A stretch of DNA of 64,000 bases from an uncultured Steroidobacter sp. (GCA_937864115.1 CALMII010000019.1:124001-188000); one strand, 5' to 3'; positions 9,214 to 17,751 are shown, numbered from the stretch's first letter. A program made the numbers and translations. Notes: a model not told the origin generated them from the sequence alone.

Positions 9214-10356
9214 ATGATCCTGTCGCCCCGTAACCTCGCTACCTTGCTTTGCCTCGCGCTGTCGAGCAGCGGCGCCGTTGCTGCAACAACGGCGAACGCG
9301 CCGGCGCCGGCGACGCCGCCGTTCGCGGTCGCCGAGATCGTCCGCTTCGATCATCCATGGGCGATGACCTTCCTGCCCGACGGCCGCCTGCTGGTGACTG
9401 AAATGGGCGGCGCTCTGCGCCTGTTCAATCCGGTGAACAAACACAGCGGCACCGTGACCGGCGTGCCGCGCGTGTCGCACGTCGCCCAGGGCGGGCTCGG
9501 CGACATCGTGCTGCATCCGCAGTTCGCGACCAATTCGCTGGTGTATCTGAGCTTCGTCGAGCCCGCGAACGGACGCCTCGGTGCAGCAGTCGCGCGTGCG
9601 CGGCTGACGCTGGACGCCGCGGGCGGCGGCGCACTCGAAGATCTCAAGGTGATCTGGCGACAGGATCCCAAGAAGAGCGGCGACGGACATTTCGGTTACC
9701 GGCTCGCTTTCGATCGCGACGGCAAACTCTGGATCAGCTCGAGCGAGCGCAAGGAGTTCGATCCGGCGCAGGACATGACGACCAACCTCGGCAAGATCAT
9801 CCGGCTGAACGATGACGGCAGCGTGCCGTCCGACAACCCGTTCGCCGACCGCGGCGGCGTCACCGCGCAGGTATGGTCGCTGGGTCATCGCAACATCCTC
9901 GGCATTGCGTTCGACGCCAAGGGTCAGTTGTGGGCGCACGAAATGGGACCGCAGGGCGGCGACGAACTCAACCGCATCGAGAAAGGCGCCAACTACGGCT
10001 ACCCGCTCGTCTCCAACGGCAATCACTACGACGGCACGCCGATTCCCGATCACTCGACGCGGCCCGAGTTCCGCGCGCCCGTGATCACCTGGACTCCGGT
10101 GATTTCGCCGGCCGGCTTCGTGATCTACGACGGCGCGAAGTTTCCGGCCTGGAAAGGCAGCGGCCTCATCGGCGGGATGTCGTCGAAATCGCTGGTCCGC
10201 GTCGAGTTCAACGGCGACAGCGCGCGCGAGGCGGAACGCTTCGACATGCAGCGACGCATCCGCGAGGTCGAACAGGGGCCGGACGGCGCGGTCTGGCTGC
10301 TCGAGGACGGAACGCGCGGAGGCCAGGGCTGGCTGCTGAAGCTGACGCCCCGCTGA
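9214..10356 (+). CDS. PQQ-dependent aldose sugar dehydrogenase (GSDH family), exported
   Basis: A 380-aa protein of the glucose/sorbosone dehydrogenase family, a six-bladed beta-propeller that oxidises aldoses using PQQ in the periplasm. A signal peptide covers about residues 1-23 (ALSSSGAVAA). Family hallmarks are the N-terminal HPWAMTFLPDGRLLVTE, GGLGDIVLHPQF, the candidate catalytic histidine H159 in GDGHFGYRLAF, SLGHRNILGIAFD (H225) and the Ca/PQQ segment EMGPQGGDELN. AAGGAG lies 6 bases before the ATG, which selects this start over an in-frame one inside the catalase gene. It follows the catalase by 49 bases and could be co-transcribed. Closest in style to E. coli YliI. Confidence 0.92.
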   Translation: MILSPRNLATLLCLALSSSGAVAATTANAPAPATPPFAVAEIVRFDHPWAMTFLPDGRLLVTEMGGALRLFNPVNKHSGTVTGVPRVSHVAQGGLGDIVLHPQFATNSLVYLSFVEPANGRLGAAVARARLTLDAAGGGALEDLKVIWRQDPKKSGDGHFGYRLAFDRDGKLWISSSERKEFDPAQDMTTNLGKIIRLNDDGSVPSDNPFADRGGVTAQVWSLGHRNILGIAFDAKGQLWAHEMGPQGGDELNRIEKGANYGYPLVSNGNHYDGTPIPDHSTRPEFRAPVITWTPVISPAGFVIYDGAKFPAWKGSGLIGGMSSKSLVRVEFNGDSAREAERFDMQRRIREVEQGPDGAVWLLEDGTRGGQGWLLKLTPR

Positions 10357-10425
10357 GCCGACTGGCATCCGACCAGCGCAAACAACCTGCCCGAACCCGG
10401 GAAGTCATTGACGCAGGACACTGAC

Positions 10426-10665
10426 ATGAATCTGCAGCAGGCGATGAAGAATCCGAACGTTGCGTTCGAATCTCCCGAGGCGCTCGAAGCCTCGACGGAA
10501 TTCACGGCGCCGCAGAAGCGCGCCATTCTCGTGCAGTGGAAGGATCAACTGGAAAAGCTGCTCATCGCCGACGAAGAAAGCATGCTTCGCAGCGACGCAA
10601 AGCCCGGCGCCAACGCCGACTGCCTGAGGCGCGTCACGAACATGCTGACGCGCCTGCCATCCTGA
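10426..10665 (+). CDS. Small conserved-type hypothetical protein (79 aa)
   Basis: A 79-aa soluble, mostly helical protein. A central acidic/basic amphipathic stretch (QKRAILVQWKDQLEKLL) is followed by a short ADEESM motif. It resembles small unannotated proteobacterial proteins in which a residue pair such as KR or KI precedes a QWxxxxxxLxxAxEExM pattern; the function of that group is unknown to me. The ATG at 10426 has AGGA upstream; a TTG at 10408 would add six residues. Lies about 70 bases after the sugar dehydrogenase. Confidence 0.7.
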   Translation: MNLQQAMKNPNVAFESPEALEASTEFTAPQKRAILVQWKDQLEKLLIADEESMLRSDAKPGANADCLRRVTNMLTRLPS

Positions 10666-10807
10666 CGGAACCAATCGAGACGGGGCGCGCCCGCTGCTTC
10701 ATCGAAGCTCTCTTAGGGAAAGGCGAATGGAGCGCCAGAATAATTCCAATGGTTCTCAGGACGAATAGCCCGTAGAAATCCTGGCTCATGGCAATCGGAG
10801 ATCGCCC

Positions 10808-11338
10808 ATGTCCGCAAGATTTCCCATCGAACGCAGCTGCACCCATCAGGCCGAGCGATTTCAGCTCGCCTTCGCCAGGCGCGCACTGGAACTGATGCCG
10901 CGCGATGAGGCGACCGCTTTCCGCTCCGGCGCCGACGGATTGACGATCGCGGCAGAAACCGAAATGGCGTTGCAGCGTCCGGTGCGCCTGCTGGAAGAAG
11001 TCTATGGAGCAGCGGTGCGTATCAGTCCGCCGAAGGTGCGCTATCGCGGCTGCAGGCAGAGCGATCGGATCGAACAGCCCATCATGGGCCTGCGCATCTT
11101 GTGCGCGCCCGTCAACTTCGAGCCCATCCGCGAAGACCTGCGCAGGCGTGGCGCCAGCATCCTGGATGCTGAAGTGAATCGCAGGTTCGGGATCGTCCGT
11201 GCGTGTGCGCCGCTCGCGCAGCTGCTCGGTTATCCGGATGCGCTGGATCGCATCACGGGCGGCAGGGACCACCTGGTCATGTGGCTGAGCCACTATGAAC
11301 GGCTCGACGATCCTCCGCCCGCAGGCGCGGCTGCCTGA
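10808..11338 (+). CDS. Small protein built from EF-G domain III-like and domain V-like parts
   Basis: A 176-aa protein without GTPase motifs. Residues about 90-168 align well by eye with EF-G domain V: EPIM is matched by QPIM, the segment around DLRRRGASI matches the DLxxRRGxI helix, APLAQLLGYPDALDRIT matches VPLSEMFGYATDLRSxT, and it ends in the family-typical SHYE. Residues about 15-80 look like domain III, including the RPVRLLEEVYGAAVRISPPKVRYR turn that corresponds to the VGKPQVAYRE junction. Domains I, II and IV are absent. No known function; ribosome or elongation-factor contact is inference. GGAG at 10797-10800 supports the start. It is convergent with the NhaR-like gene (9-base gap). 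Confidence 0.8.
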   Translation: MSARFPIERSCTHQAERFQLAFARRALELMPRDEATAFRSGADGLTIAAETEMALQRPVRLLEEVYGAAVRISPPKVRYRGCRQSDRIEQPIMGLRILCAPVNFEPIREDLRRRGASILDAEVNRRFGIVRACAPLAQLLGYPDALDRITGGRDHLVMWLSHYERLDDPPPAGAAA

Positions 11339-11347
11339 CGACGCCGC

Positions 11348-12259
11348 TCAGCTGTCGGCGAATAGTTGCCGGGCGGCGCTGGTCATCGCCACCACCGCGG
11401 GGTGCTTGATCTTGCGCTCCGCGGAGATGGCGAAGAACTCGGCTTTGACGCCATGGGCCATGCCGATGCGTACGAATCCGTGCTGGCTGCGAAACTGGCT
11501 TTCCAGCACGGACGGCACCGGCGCAAAGCCGTGCCCCGCGCGCGCAAACTCGCGCAGCATCGCGTAGTCCTCGAACTCGCCCAGCATCAGCGGACGCACG
11601 CCCTGGCGGTCCAGCCATTGATCCAGCGCCCGGCGGATCGCGGTGTCATCCGTCGGCAGCAGCACCGGCACACCGTCGAGCGATTTGGGAAATCCGCGCC
11701 GCAAGGTTTTCGCCAGCGCCGGCGTGGCCATCCAGTAGACCTTGCACTGCCCGAGCGAATGGCTGTGCGCGCGCATGTTGAGCGTCGGCGTGACCGGCGC
11801 ATCCGACAGCACGACGTCGATGTCGTGCATCACGAGGTCTGCCACCAGCCGTTCCAGCGTGCCTTCGCGACAGGTCACGCGCACCAGCTGTTTCAGCTGC
11901 ATGCCGGGTTCGAGTATCCGATACGCAATCTCTTTCGGCACCACGTCGTCGATGCCGACGCGCAGACGCAGCGGTCGTGTCGAGGGGCGCTGTTCGAGCG
12001 CATCGAGCATTTCCTGTCCCAGGGTGAAGATCTCGTTGGCGTAGCCGAACACCAGCTTGCCGACCTCGGTGGGCACCAGGTTGCGGCCCGACTTGGCGAG
12101 CAGCTTCTCGCCCAGTCGTTCTTCGAGCGTACGCAGTTGCGCACTCACCGTCGGCGCAGACAGCGCCAGTTCCTCGCACGCCTTCGTCAGGCTTCCCGTG
12201 CGCACGACCGCCCAGAAGTACAGCAGATGCTGATAGTTGATGCGTCGAATGACGGCCAT
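11348..12259 (-). CDS. nhaR: LysR-family regulator, NhaR-like
   Basis: A 303-aa transcription regulator. The N-terminal winged helix-turn-helix (about residues 6-65) carries INYQHLLYFWAVVRTGSLTKA and a recognition helix around LSAPTVSAQLRTLEERLG; the linker keeps the NhaR-like pattern YANEIFTLGQEMLDAL. A periplasmic-binding-like effector domain fills about residues 95-300. In E. coli NhaR activates the Na+/H+ antiporter gene nhaA; no antiporter gene is in this window, so the target here is unknown. Same strand as the response-regulator and small membrane-protein genes, 111 bases downstream of them. Confidence 0.85.
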   Translation of the reverse strand: MAVIRRINYQHLLYFWAVVRTGSLTKACEELALSAPTVSAQLRTLEERLGEKLLAKSGRNLVPTEVGKLVFGYANEIFTLGQEMLDALEQRPSTRPLRLRVGIDDVVPKEIAYRILEPGMQLKQLVRVTCREGTLERLVADLVMHDIDVVLSDAPVTPTLNMRAHSHSLGQCKVYWMATPALAKTLRRGFPKSLDGVPVLLPTDDTAIRRALDQWLDRQGVRPLMLGEFEDYAMLREFARAGHGFAPVPSVLESQFRSQHGFVRIGMAHGVKAEFFAISAERKIKHPAVVAMTSAARQLFADS

Positions 12260-12370
12260 CCGGAAGAAACCTCTGCTGGTGCGTTTGCTGCCGCCGGCCA
12301 GGTCGGCGCATCCATCATTTCATACTCCTGCAGCAGATGCGCGAGCATGAAGCGACGCCGGTCGGCGGCG

Positions 12371-12658
12371 TCACTCGCGTGTCGATTCTTTCCGCACCAC
12401 GACGCCCTCGATCACATCGTCCTGCGCCGGCCGCGACGGCGCCTGACGGCGCAGTTGCCGCAGCTTCCACCAGAAATACAGCCCGAAAACGCACAGCGCC
12501 GTCAGCACGACGGCAAACACCACGATCGACATCGCAATCGCGCCCACCAGTGCAACCGCCGCCGCCACGGCCGTGAGCACCCTGACCACAATGCCCTGCG
12601 CACGCGAGCCGATATTGCCGCGATGGCCAAGCTGCGAGCGCTCCTGATCGAAATGCAT
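12371..12658 (-). CDS. Small membrane protein (95 aa)
   Basis: A 95-aa protein with a long hydrophobic segment (about residues 24-62, probably two membrane helices), then the basic sequence YFWWKLRQLRRQ and a C-terminal DDVIEGVVVRKE tail. Similar short membrane proteins ending in a VIEG-type motif occur in many proteobacteria without known function. It starts 41 bases after the stop of the FixJ-like regulator on the same strand, so it is probably in the same operon. Confidence 0.7.
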   Translation of the reverse strand: MHFDQERSQLGHRGNIGSRAQGIVVRVLTAVAAAVALVGAIAMSIVVFAVVLTALCVFGLYFWWKLRQLRRQAPSRPAQDDVIEGVVVRKESTRE

Positions 12659-12699
12659 CGACGCCTCTTCGGTGAACTGCGCCGTGTTATCGGCACGTG

Positions 12700-13449
12700 C
12701 TATTCGAGACTCGTGCTGGCCTCACAAGTTCCAGGCCAGGCGGCACGAACGTGGCGCAACTCTGGTTCACAGGGAATCCCGTCTGACACCACACCTGCGG
12801 CGCGCAGCGTCGCGGCCATGGTCACCAGTTCCGCGAGCGATGTTGCCCGCATCTTGCGCATGACCTGGCCGCGATGCGCCTTGACCGTGATCTCCGAGAT
12901 GCTCAGCGCTTCGGCGACATGCTTGTTCATGCGGCCCGTCACCACGAGCTGCATCACTTCGCGTTCGCGACGGCTGAGCCGGCCGAACCGGTCATGCAGC
13001 ACGCGCGCCGCCGCCTGCTTCGCCCGGACCGAACGGCTCAGATCCAGTGCCTGTTCGACGGCATTCAACAACAGCTCTTCATCGAGCGGCGTGGTCAGGA
13101 ACTCGACCGCGCCGGCCTTGATGGCGTGGACGGTCATGCGCACGCTCGGGTTGTCTGCAATGAAAATGACGGGCAGGTCGCGTCGCTGCCTCATGAATTC
13201 CTGCAAGGCAGTGCCGGCACCGCCGAACCGATCGATATCGACGATCAGGCAGCCCGGACCCGTCATCTCCGTTGGCGCGAGAAAGTCACAGGTCTGTGCG
13301 ACTCCCTCCGTACGCCACCCTGCGGACACGATCGCCTCTCTGAGGACGCTGCGAACCTGCGGATCGTCGCTGACGATGAAGACGACCGGCGAGTCGACAG
13401 TACGCAGCGTCGAATGTGTGAGCGTGAAATCTCGCATGGCCGTGTGCAT
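12700..13449 (-). CDS. FixJ/NarL-type response regulator with degenerate receiver
   Basis: A 249-aa regulator. A receiver domain (about residues 20-138) keeps the acidic pair D28/D29 and the likely phospho-acceptor D71 (LIVDIDRFG), but the conserved Thr/Ser is Ala (A98 in VIFIADN) and the conserved Lys before Pro is Thr (T120 in FLTTPLD). A LuxR-type helix-turn-helix follows (about residues 157-215: LSRREREVMQLVVTGRMNKH, then SEITVKAHRGQVMRKM). These losses suggest little or altered phospho-signalling. No histidine kinase gene is adjacent. Divergent from the SnoaL/oxidoreductase operon, a plausible target. Confidence 0.88.
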   Translation of the reverse strand: MHTAMRDFTLTHSTLRTVDSPVVFIVSDDPQVRSVLREAIVSAGWRTEGVAQTCDFLAPTEMTGPGCLIVDIDRFGGAGTALQEFMRQRRDLPVIFIADNPSVRMTVHAIKAGAVEFLTTPLDEELLLNAVEQALDLSRSVRAKQAAARVLHDRFGRLSRREREVMQLVVTGRMNKHVAEALSISEITVKAHRGQVMRKMRATSLAELVTMAATLRAAGVVSDGIPCEPELRHVRAAWPGTCEASTSLE

Positions 13450-13782
13450 GACAGGTTCCTCTCAATCAGCCAGCCGGATATCGACATCGATATTGCCGCG
13501 CGTCACGCGCGAGTCGCGACATGTCGGGCTCTTGTGTGAAATCAGCCTGGGCTCATGGTCGCGGAACCTGATGCGAAACGCCCGTTATCTGGTGTTAGGA
13601 GTTGTGAGTCGGGCATGGCTGCGCGACTTGCGTCCGCCCGACGCGGCGGAAATTCATATCAAGGTCTAATGGCGCCCGCGAGCGTGCGGCTCTAGCTTGA
13701 GATCACGACGACCTTCTCGAGCACAGGAGCATCACATCGTGCAAGCCGATCGCAGATTTCCCGGCGCAGACAGCAGCCCGAC
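13450..13782. other. Divergent intergenic region with an inverted repeat
   Basis: 333 bases without a gene between the response regulator and the SnoaL-like operon. It contains the perfect inverted repeat ATATCG-ACAT-CGATAT (13478-13493), close to the regulator's start and a reasonable candidate operator for the regulator itself. An AT-rich run near 13655-13670 could hold the promoter of the rightward operon. Nothing else recognisable. Confidence 0.45.
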
Positions 13783-14235
13783 ATGACCGACCTGGAAAAA
13801 CTGGTCGCGATCGAGGCGATCCGCAACCTGCAGTCCCGCTACGTGCGGCTGGCCGACTCCAAGGACTGGCTCGGTCTCGCCCATCTGTTTCTGCCGCAGG
13901 GCTCGTTCGTGCCCTACGGCGTCGATGGCAAGCCGCAGGTGGCCATGCTCGGCCGCGAGCAGATCTGCCGCATGCTTTCGGATGCCGTGGGCGCGGGTAC
14001 GGCGATCCATCATCTCTTCTCCTACGAGATCGAGATCCGCTCGCCGACGCGGGCGCATGGCATCTGGGCGATGGAAGACTGGGTCGACCGCTCCCGGGAT
14101 CACGGCACCGCCGCCGCGCCATTCAAGACGCTGCACGGCCTCGGCCACTACCACGTCGACTACGAGAAGGTCGACGACGCCTGGTTCATCGCGAATCAGA
14201 AGCTGTATCGCACCCGACTCGAACTCACCCGTTAG
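13783..14235 (+). CDS. SnoaL-like (NTF2-fold) protein
   Basis: A 150-aa protein of the SnoaL_4/NTF2-like fold. The typical start is LEKLVAIEAIRNLQSRYVRLADSKDW, then a core with IHHLFSYEIEI and GLGHYHVDYEKVDDAWFI. Such proteins are small barrels acting as isomerases, hydratases or dehydratases, or as accessory proteins in aromatic and polyketide metabolism. First of a tight three-gene operon with a quinone-oxidoreductase-like enzyme (23-base gap) and an SDR (22-base gap), suggesting an oxidoreductive pathway for an unidentified substrate. The Shine-Dalgarno is weak. Confidence 0.85.
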   Translation: MTDLEKLVAIEAIRNLQSRYVRLADSKDWLGLAHLFLPQGSFVPYGVDGKPQVAMLGREQICRMLSDAVGAGTAIHHLFSYEIEIRSPTRAHGIWAMEDWVDRSRDHGTAAAPFKTLHGLGHYHVDYEKVDDAWFIANQKLYRTRLELTR

Positions 14236-14258
14236 CGAAAGACATCTGGAGCCAGACA

Positions 14259-15227
14259 ATGAAAGCCATCGTCATGAATCGTCCGGGCGGCACCGAGGTG
14301 CTCGAACTCGCGGATCGCGCTGCACCCGTGGCCGGACCTGGAGAAGCGCTGATCGAAGTCACTGTCGCCGGCGTGAACTTCATGGATGCCGGCGTGCGAC
14401 GTGGTCTCGCGTGGACCGAGATGCCGGATCCCAAGATCCTCGGTGTCGAAGGCGCCGGCCGCGTGCTCGCCGTCGGCAGCGGTGTGCAAGACGTGCGCGT
14501 GGGGCAACGCGTCGCGTGGGTCTATGCGCCCGGCAGCTATGCCGAACGGATCGCGATTCCCGCGACGTCACTGGTGCCGGTGCCCGATGCGATCGACGAT
14601 CGCACGGCAACCAGCGTCATGATGCAGGGACTGACCGCGAGTCATTTCGCGACCGACTTCTATCCGGTGCAGCCGGGCGATGTCGCGCTCGTGCACGCCG
14701 CGGCCGGCGGCGTGGGCTCGCTGCTGACGCAGATCATCAAGTTGCGCGGCGGTTCCGTCATCGGCCGCGTGTCGAGCGCAGCCAAGGCGGCAGTCGCAAA
14801 AGACGCCGGCGCGGATCATGTCGTGGTGGACACCAGCGGCAGGTTCGCGCAGGAAGTGCTGCGACTGACCCACGGCGAAGGCGTCCACGTCGTGTACGAC
14901 GGTTCGGGCACGACGACGTTCGCCGACTCGCTCGCGTCGCTGCGACGCAGCGGCACGTTCTGCTGGTACGGCCCGGTGCTCGGCGGTCGCACGCCGATCG
15001 AGCTGATGAGCCTGCCGAACAGCATCAAGATCGGCTATGCGGTTTTCGCCGATCACATCCACACGCCCGCGCTGCTGCGCGCTCACAGCCAGCAGCTGTT
15101 CGACTGGATCATCGCGGGAAAACTGCGCATCCACGTCGGCGCGACGTATCCGTTGGCCGACGCTGCCCGCGCTCATGCCGACATCGAAAGCCGCGCCACC
15201 ACCGGCAAGCTGCTTCTGATTCCATAA
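14259..15227 (+). CDS. Zinc-independent quinone oxidoreductase (MDR superfamily)
   Basis: A 322-aa NADPH:quinone-reductase-like enzyme. The GroES-like N-terminal half contains GVNFMDAGVRRG and LGVEGAGRVLAVGSGV; a Rossmann fold follows with the nucleotide motif HAAAGGVGSLLTQI (about residues 148-161). No structural- or catalytic-zinc cysteine cluster is present, typical of the Qor/zeta-crystallin branch. GGAG precedes the ATG. The second gene of the SnoaL-like operon; probably reduces quinones or alpha,beta-unsaturated ketones, substrate unknown. Confidence 0.92.
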   Translation: MKAIVMNRPGGTEVLELADRAAPVAGPGEALIEVTVAGVNFMDAGVRRGLAWTEMPDPKILGVEGAGRVLAVGSGVQDVRVGQRVAWVYAPGSYAERIAIPATSLVPVPDAIDDRTATSVMMQGLTASHFATDFYPVQPGDVALVHAAAGGVGSLLTQIIKLRGGSVIGRVSSAAKAAVAKDAGADHVVVDTSGRFAQEVLRLTHGEGVHVVYDGSGTTTFADSLASLRRSGTFCWYGPVLGGRTPIELMSLPNSIKIGYAVFADHIHTPALLRAHSQQLFDWIIAGKLRIHVGATYPLADAARAHADIESRATTGKLLLIP

Positions 15228-15249
15228 CCCATCGACAGAGGAACATCCC

Positions 15250-16083
15250 ATGCAATCGCGATGGCTCATCACCGGCAGCTCCCGCGGCCTCGGGCGTGCG
15301 CTGTCCGAAGCCGTGCTGGCCGCCGGTCATCGACTGGTCGCCACTGCGCGCGATCCGCGACAACTGGCGGACCTGACACAACGCTACGGAGATGCCGTGC
15401 GGACAGCGGCGCTCGATGTCTCGAACGCCGATGCCGCGCAGGCGGCCGTGCAACTCGCCGTCGACCGTTTCGGCGGTCTCGACGTCGTCGTGAACAATGC
15501 CGGCTACGGCAACGTGAACTCCGTCGAAGACACCGACCTCGCGGAGTTCCGGCGCCAGATCGAAGCGAATCTGTTCGGCACCATCATTGTTACCAAGGCT
15601 GCTATTCCAGTGCTGCGAGCGCAGCGCAGCGGCCACGTCATCCAGTTGTCGTCGGTGGGCGGTCGCATCGGCGCGCCGGGTCGAGCGCCCTATTCCGCGG
15701 CCAAGTGGGGCGTCGAAGGATTCTCGGAATCTCTCGCCCTGGAGATGGCGCTCATCGGCGTGAAGGTCACGGTCATCGAACCCGGCGGCTTCCGCACCGA
15801 CTTCGCCGGCTCATCGACCGTGCTCGAAGACGGGCGCGCCGAGTACGACGCCGTCGTCGGCGCCACCGCGAGAAGGCAGCGCGACTACAACGGCCGTCAG
15901 CCCGGCGACCCGGCGCGGGCGGCACAGGCGATCCTGAAAATAGCAGCGATGGACAATCCACCGTTCCGGCTGCCGCTGGGCAGCGATGCATTGCAGCTGA
16001 TCGAACGGGCCGATCGTGCGCGACTGGCCGAGCTGGAACGCTGGCGTGCGTTGAGTGCGTCGACGGATTTTCCGCCGGAGTGA
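15250..16083 (+). CDS. Short-chain dehydrogenase/reductase
   Basis: A 277-aa classical SDR. The cofactor loop is TGSSRGLG (residues 8-15), NNAG lies at 82-85, the catalytic serine at 134/135 (QLSSVGG), and the active-site Y148-x3-K152 in YSAAK. ARDP after the second strand suggests NADP(H) preference through the arginine. Third gene of the operon, preceded by AGAGGAAC. It would interconvert an alcohol and a ketone in the same unknown pathway as its neighbours. A two-palindrome repeat follows the stop. Confidence 0.94.
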   Translation: MQSRWLITGSSRGLGRALSEAVLAAGHRLVATARDPRQLADLTQRYGDAVRTAALDVSNADAAQAAVQLAVDRFGGLDVVVNNAGYGNVNSVEDTDLAEFRRQIEANLFGTIIVTKAAIPVLRAQRSGHVIQLSSVGGRIGAPGRAPYSAAKWGVEGFSESLALEMALIGVKVTVIEPGGFRTDFAGSSTVLEDGRAEYDAVVGATARRQRDYNGRQPGDPARAAQAILKIAAMDNPPFRLPLGSDALQLIERADRARLAELERWRALSASTDFPPE

Positions 16084-16092
16084 TCGTTTCTT

Positions 16093-16152
16093 CTGTGGGT
16101 CAGGCTTTAGCCTGACTTCCGAAAAGAGGCCGGCTGAAAGCCGGCCCCACAG
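16093..16152. repeat. Two-palindrome intergenic element, copy 1 (inverted order)
   Basis: A GTCAGGCTTTAGCCTGAC palindrome is followed by GGCCGGCTGAAAGCCGGCC, with outer ends CTGTGGG and CCCCACAG. It lies 9 bases after the SDR stop, between convergent operons. One of ten copies in the window. Confidence 0.9.
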
Positions 16153-16179
16153 TAAGAGGCCCCCACAGAGGCGCCGCGC

Positions 16180-16695
16180 CTACGGCGCGTACCTGGTGAA
16201 GACGTAATCGCGCTGCGCCGTCGCACGCGCCTCATGACACGCAAAGCAGGTGCGGTGCTGCGCTTCGTCGACGGGCTGACCGTCGACGAAGCGTCCGAAT
16301 CCCCACCCGCCGGTAGCAGCATATTTCTTCGAGTCCTTCACCATCACCTGCACCGTCGTCGCCTGCCCCGGCACCGTCGCCGGCGCGAATTCTGCTGAAG
16401 GCATTTGCTTCCACGCGAGCTTGACCAGGATCGTGCCGTCAGGAAATGACGGCACGCCGTTGCGATACGCACGGATCGCCACCGGGTTGCCGACCACCGC
16501 ACGCAGTTCATTCAACGGCGCCGCTTCGAGGGCGGGCGCGATCAGTTCCCATTGTCTATAGCCGCGCGGAACCGTCACACCATAGATCGGCGACGCTGCG
16601 GCGACAGACTGATCCGCCCGCGCAAACGACACGCCGACGACGATGAGCGCCGCAATGATCGCGACGAGACAGACGAGACGGAACGGAGATTTCAT
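16180..16695 (-). CDS. Cytochrome P460-family protein, exported
   Basis: A 171-aa protein with a signal peptide (about residues 1-27, ending ARA) and one c-type haem motif C150-FAC-H154 (CFACH) near the C-terminus. The segment VMVKDSKKYAATGGWGFGRF is typical of cytochrome P460 proteins, periplasmic haem proteins known for oxidising hydroxylamine, though many members have unknown substrates. Last gene of a minus-strand operon behind two alpha/beta hydrolases; 12 bases separate it from the upstream gene. Confidence 0.87.
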   Translation of the reverse strand: MKSPFRLVCLVAIIAALIVVGVSFARADQSVAAASPIYGVTVPRGYRQWELIAPALEAAPLNELRAVVGNPVAIRAYRNGVPSFPDGTILVKLAWKQMPSAEFAPATVPGQATTVQVMVKDSKKYAATGGWGFGRFVDGQPVDEAQHRTCFACHEARATAQRDYVFTRYAP

Positions 16696-16707
16696 TGCAT
16701 ACCTCCG

Positions 16708-17751
16708 TCAGAACCTGTCGACATCCATCACCGCAGTAGCGAATGCCTGCGGCGCTTCCTGCGGCAGGTTGTGGCCGATGCCGCCGGCAACCAGTCGATG
16801 CTCGTAGCGGCCGGAGAACCGCTTCGCGTATGCGGCGGGCTCCGGATGCGGCGCGCCGTTGGCATCGCCTTCGAGCGTGATGGTCGGCACGGCGATCGTC
16901 GGCAGTGCGGCGAGTTTCTGTTCCAGCGAGTCGTACTTCGCTTCGCCCGCGGCGAGCCCGAGACGCCAGCGATAGTTGTGAATCGCCACCGCGACCTGAT
17001 CCGGATGATCCAGCGCCGCGGCCGAGCGCGCGAACGTTGCGTCATCGAAGGCCCACTTCGGCGAGGCGAGCGTCCAGATCAGCCGCGCAAACTCATGCGT
17101 GTACTTCGCATAGCCCGCTTCGCCGCGTTCGGTGGCGAAGTAGTACTGGTACCACCACTGCAACTCCGCCTGCGGCGGCAACGGCGCACGGTTCAAGGCC
17201 TGGCTGCCGATCAGGTAGCCGCTGACGGACACCAGCGCCTTGCAGCGCTCCGGCCATAGCGCCGCGAGGATGTTCGCCGTGCGCGCACCCCAATCGCAGC
17301 CGCCGATGATTGCCTGGTCGATCTGCAACGCATCCAGCAATGCGATGGCATCGACGGCCAGCGCCGCCTGCTGGCCATTGCGCGGTGTGTCGGCGGAGAG
17401 AAACTGCGTGCCGCCGTAGCCACGCAGGTAGGGCACGATCACCCGATATCCGGCAGCGGCGAGCAGCGGCGCGACGTCGACGTAGGTGTGAATGTCATAC
17501 GGCCATCCATGCAGCAGCAGCACCGGCTTGCCGTTCGCCGGGCCGGCCTCCGCATAGGCAACATCGAGCACGCCGGCCTGAATGTTCTTCATGGCAGCGA
17601 AGGACGTGTGCGCCGCGGTCGATGCTTTCACGCGAGTCTCCTGGCCCGAGCCGGCTTCAGCCATCGCCGGCACTCCGAGTTGAACGGCGGCCAGCCCCGC
17701 AGCGGCGATGCCGAAGAATTCTCTTCTGTGCAGATCTATCGGGTTGGACAT
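16708..17751 (-). CDS. Tat-exported alpha/beta hydrolase, epoxide-hydrolase/dehalogenase-like
   Basis: A 347-aa protein. It begins with a twin-arginine signal (R9-R10 in HRREFFGIAAAG, cleavage near AMAEA), so it is probably folded before export to the periplasm. Oxyanion motif HGWP at residues 81-84, aspartate nucleophile D153 in GGCDWGAR, and the catalytic histidine in GGIGHNLPQE near the C-terminus. The Asp nucleophile favours epoxide hydrolase or haloalkane dehalogenase chemistry over esterase. In an operon with another epoxide hydrolase upstream and a cytochrome P460 downstream. Confidence 0.9.
   Translation of the reverse strand: MSNPIDLHRREFFGIAAAGLAAVQLGVPAMAEAGSGQETRVKASTAAHTSFAAMKNIQAGVLDVAYAEAGPANGKPVLLLHGWPYDIHTYVDVAPLLAAAGYRVIVPYLRGYGGTQFLSADTPRNGQQAALAVDAIALLDALQIDQAIIGGCDWGARTANILAALWPERCKALVSVSGYLIGSQALNRAPLPPQAELQWWYQYYFATERGEAGYAKYTHEFARLIWTLASPKWAFDDATFARSAAALDHPDQVAVAIHNYRWRLGLAAGEAKYDSLEQKLAALPTIAVPTITLEGDANGAPHPEPAAYAKRFSGRYEHRLVAGGIGHNLPQEAPQAFATAVMDVDRF

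Noticed and set aside
10634..11293. A 219-codon minus-strand frame opposite the EF-G-like mini-protein
   Set aside because: The plus-strand product aligns to EF-G domains; the minus-strand one has no recognisable features.
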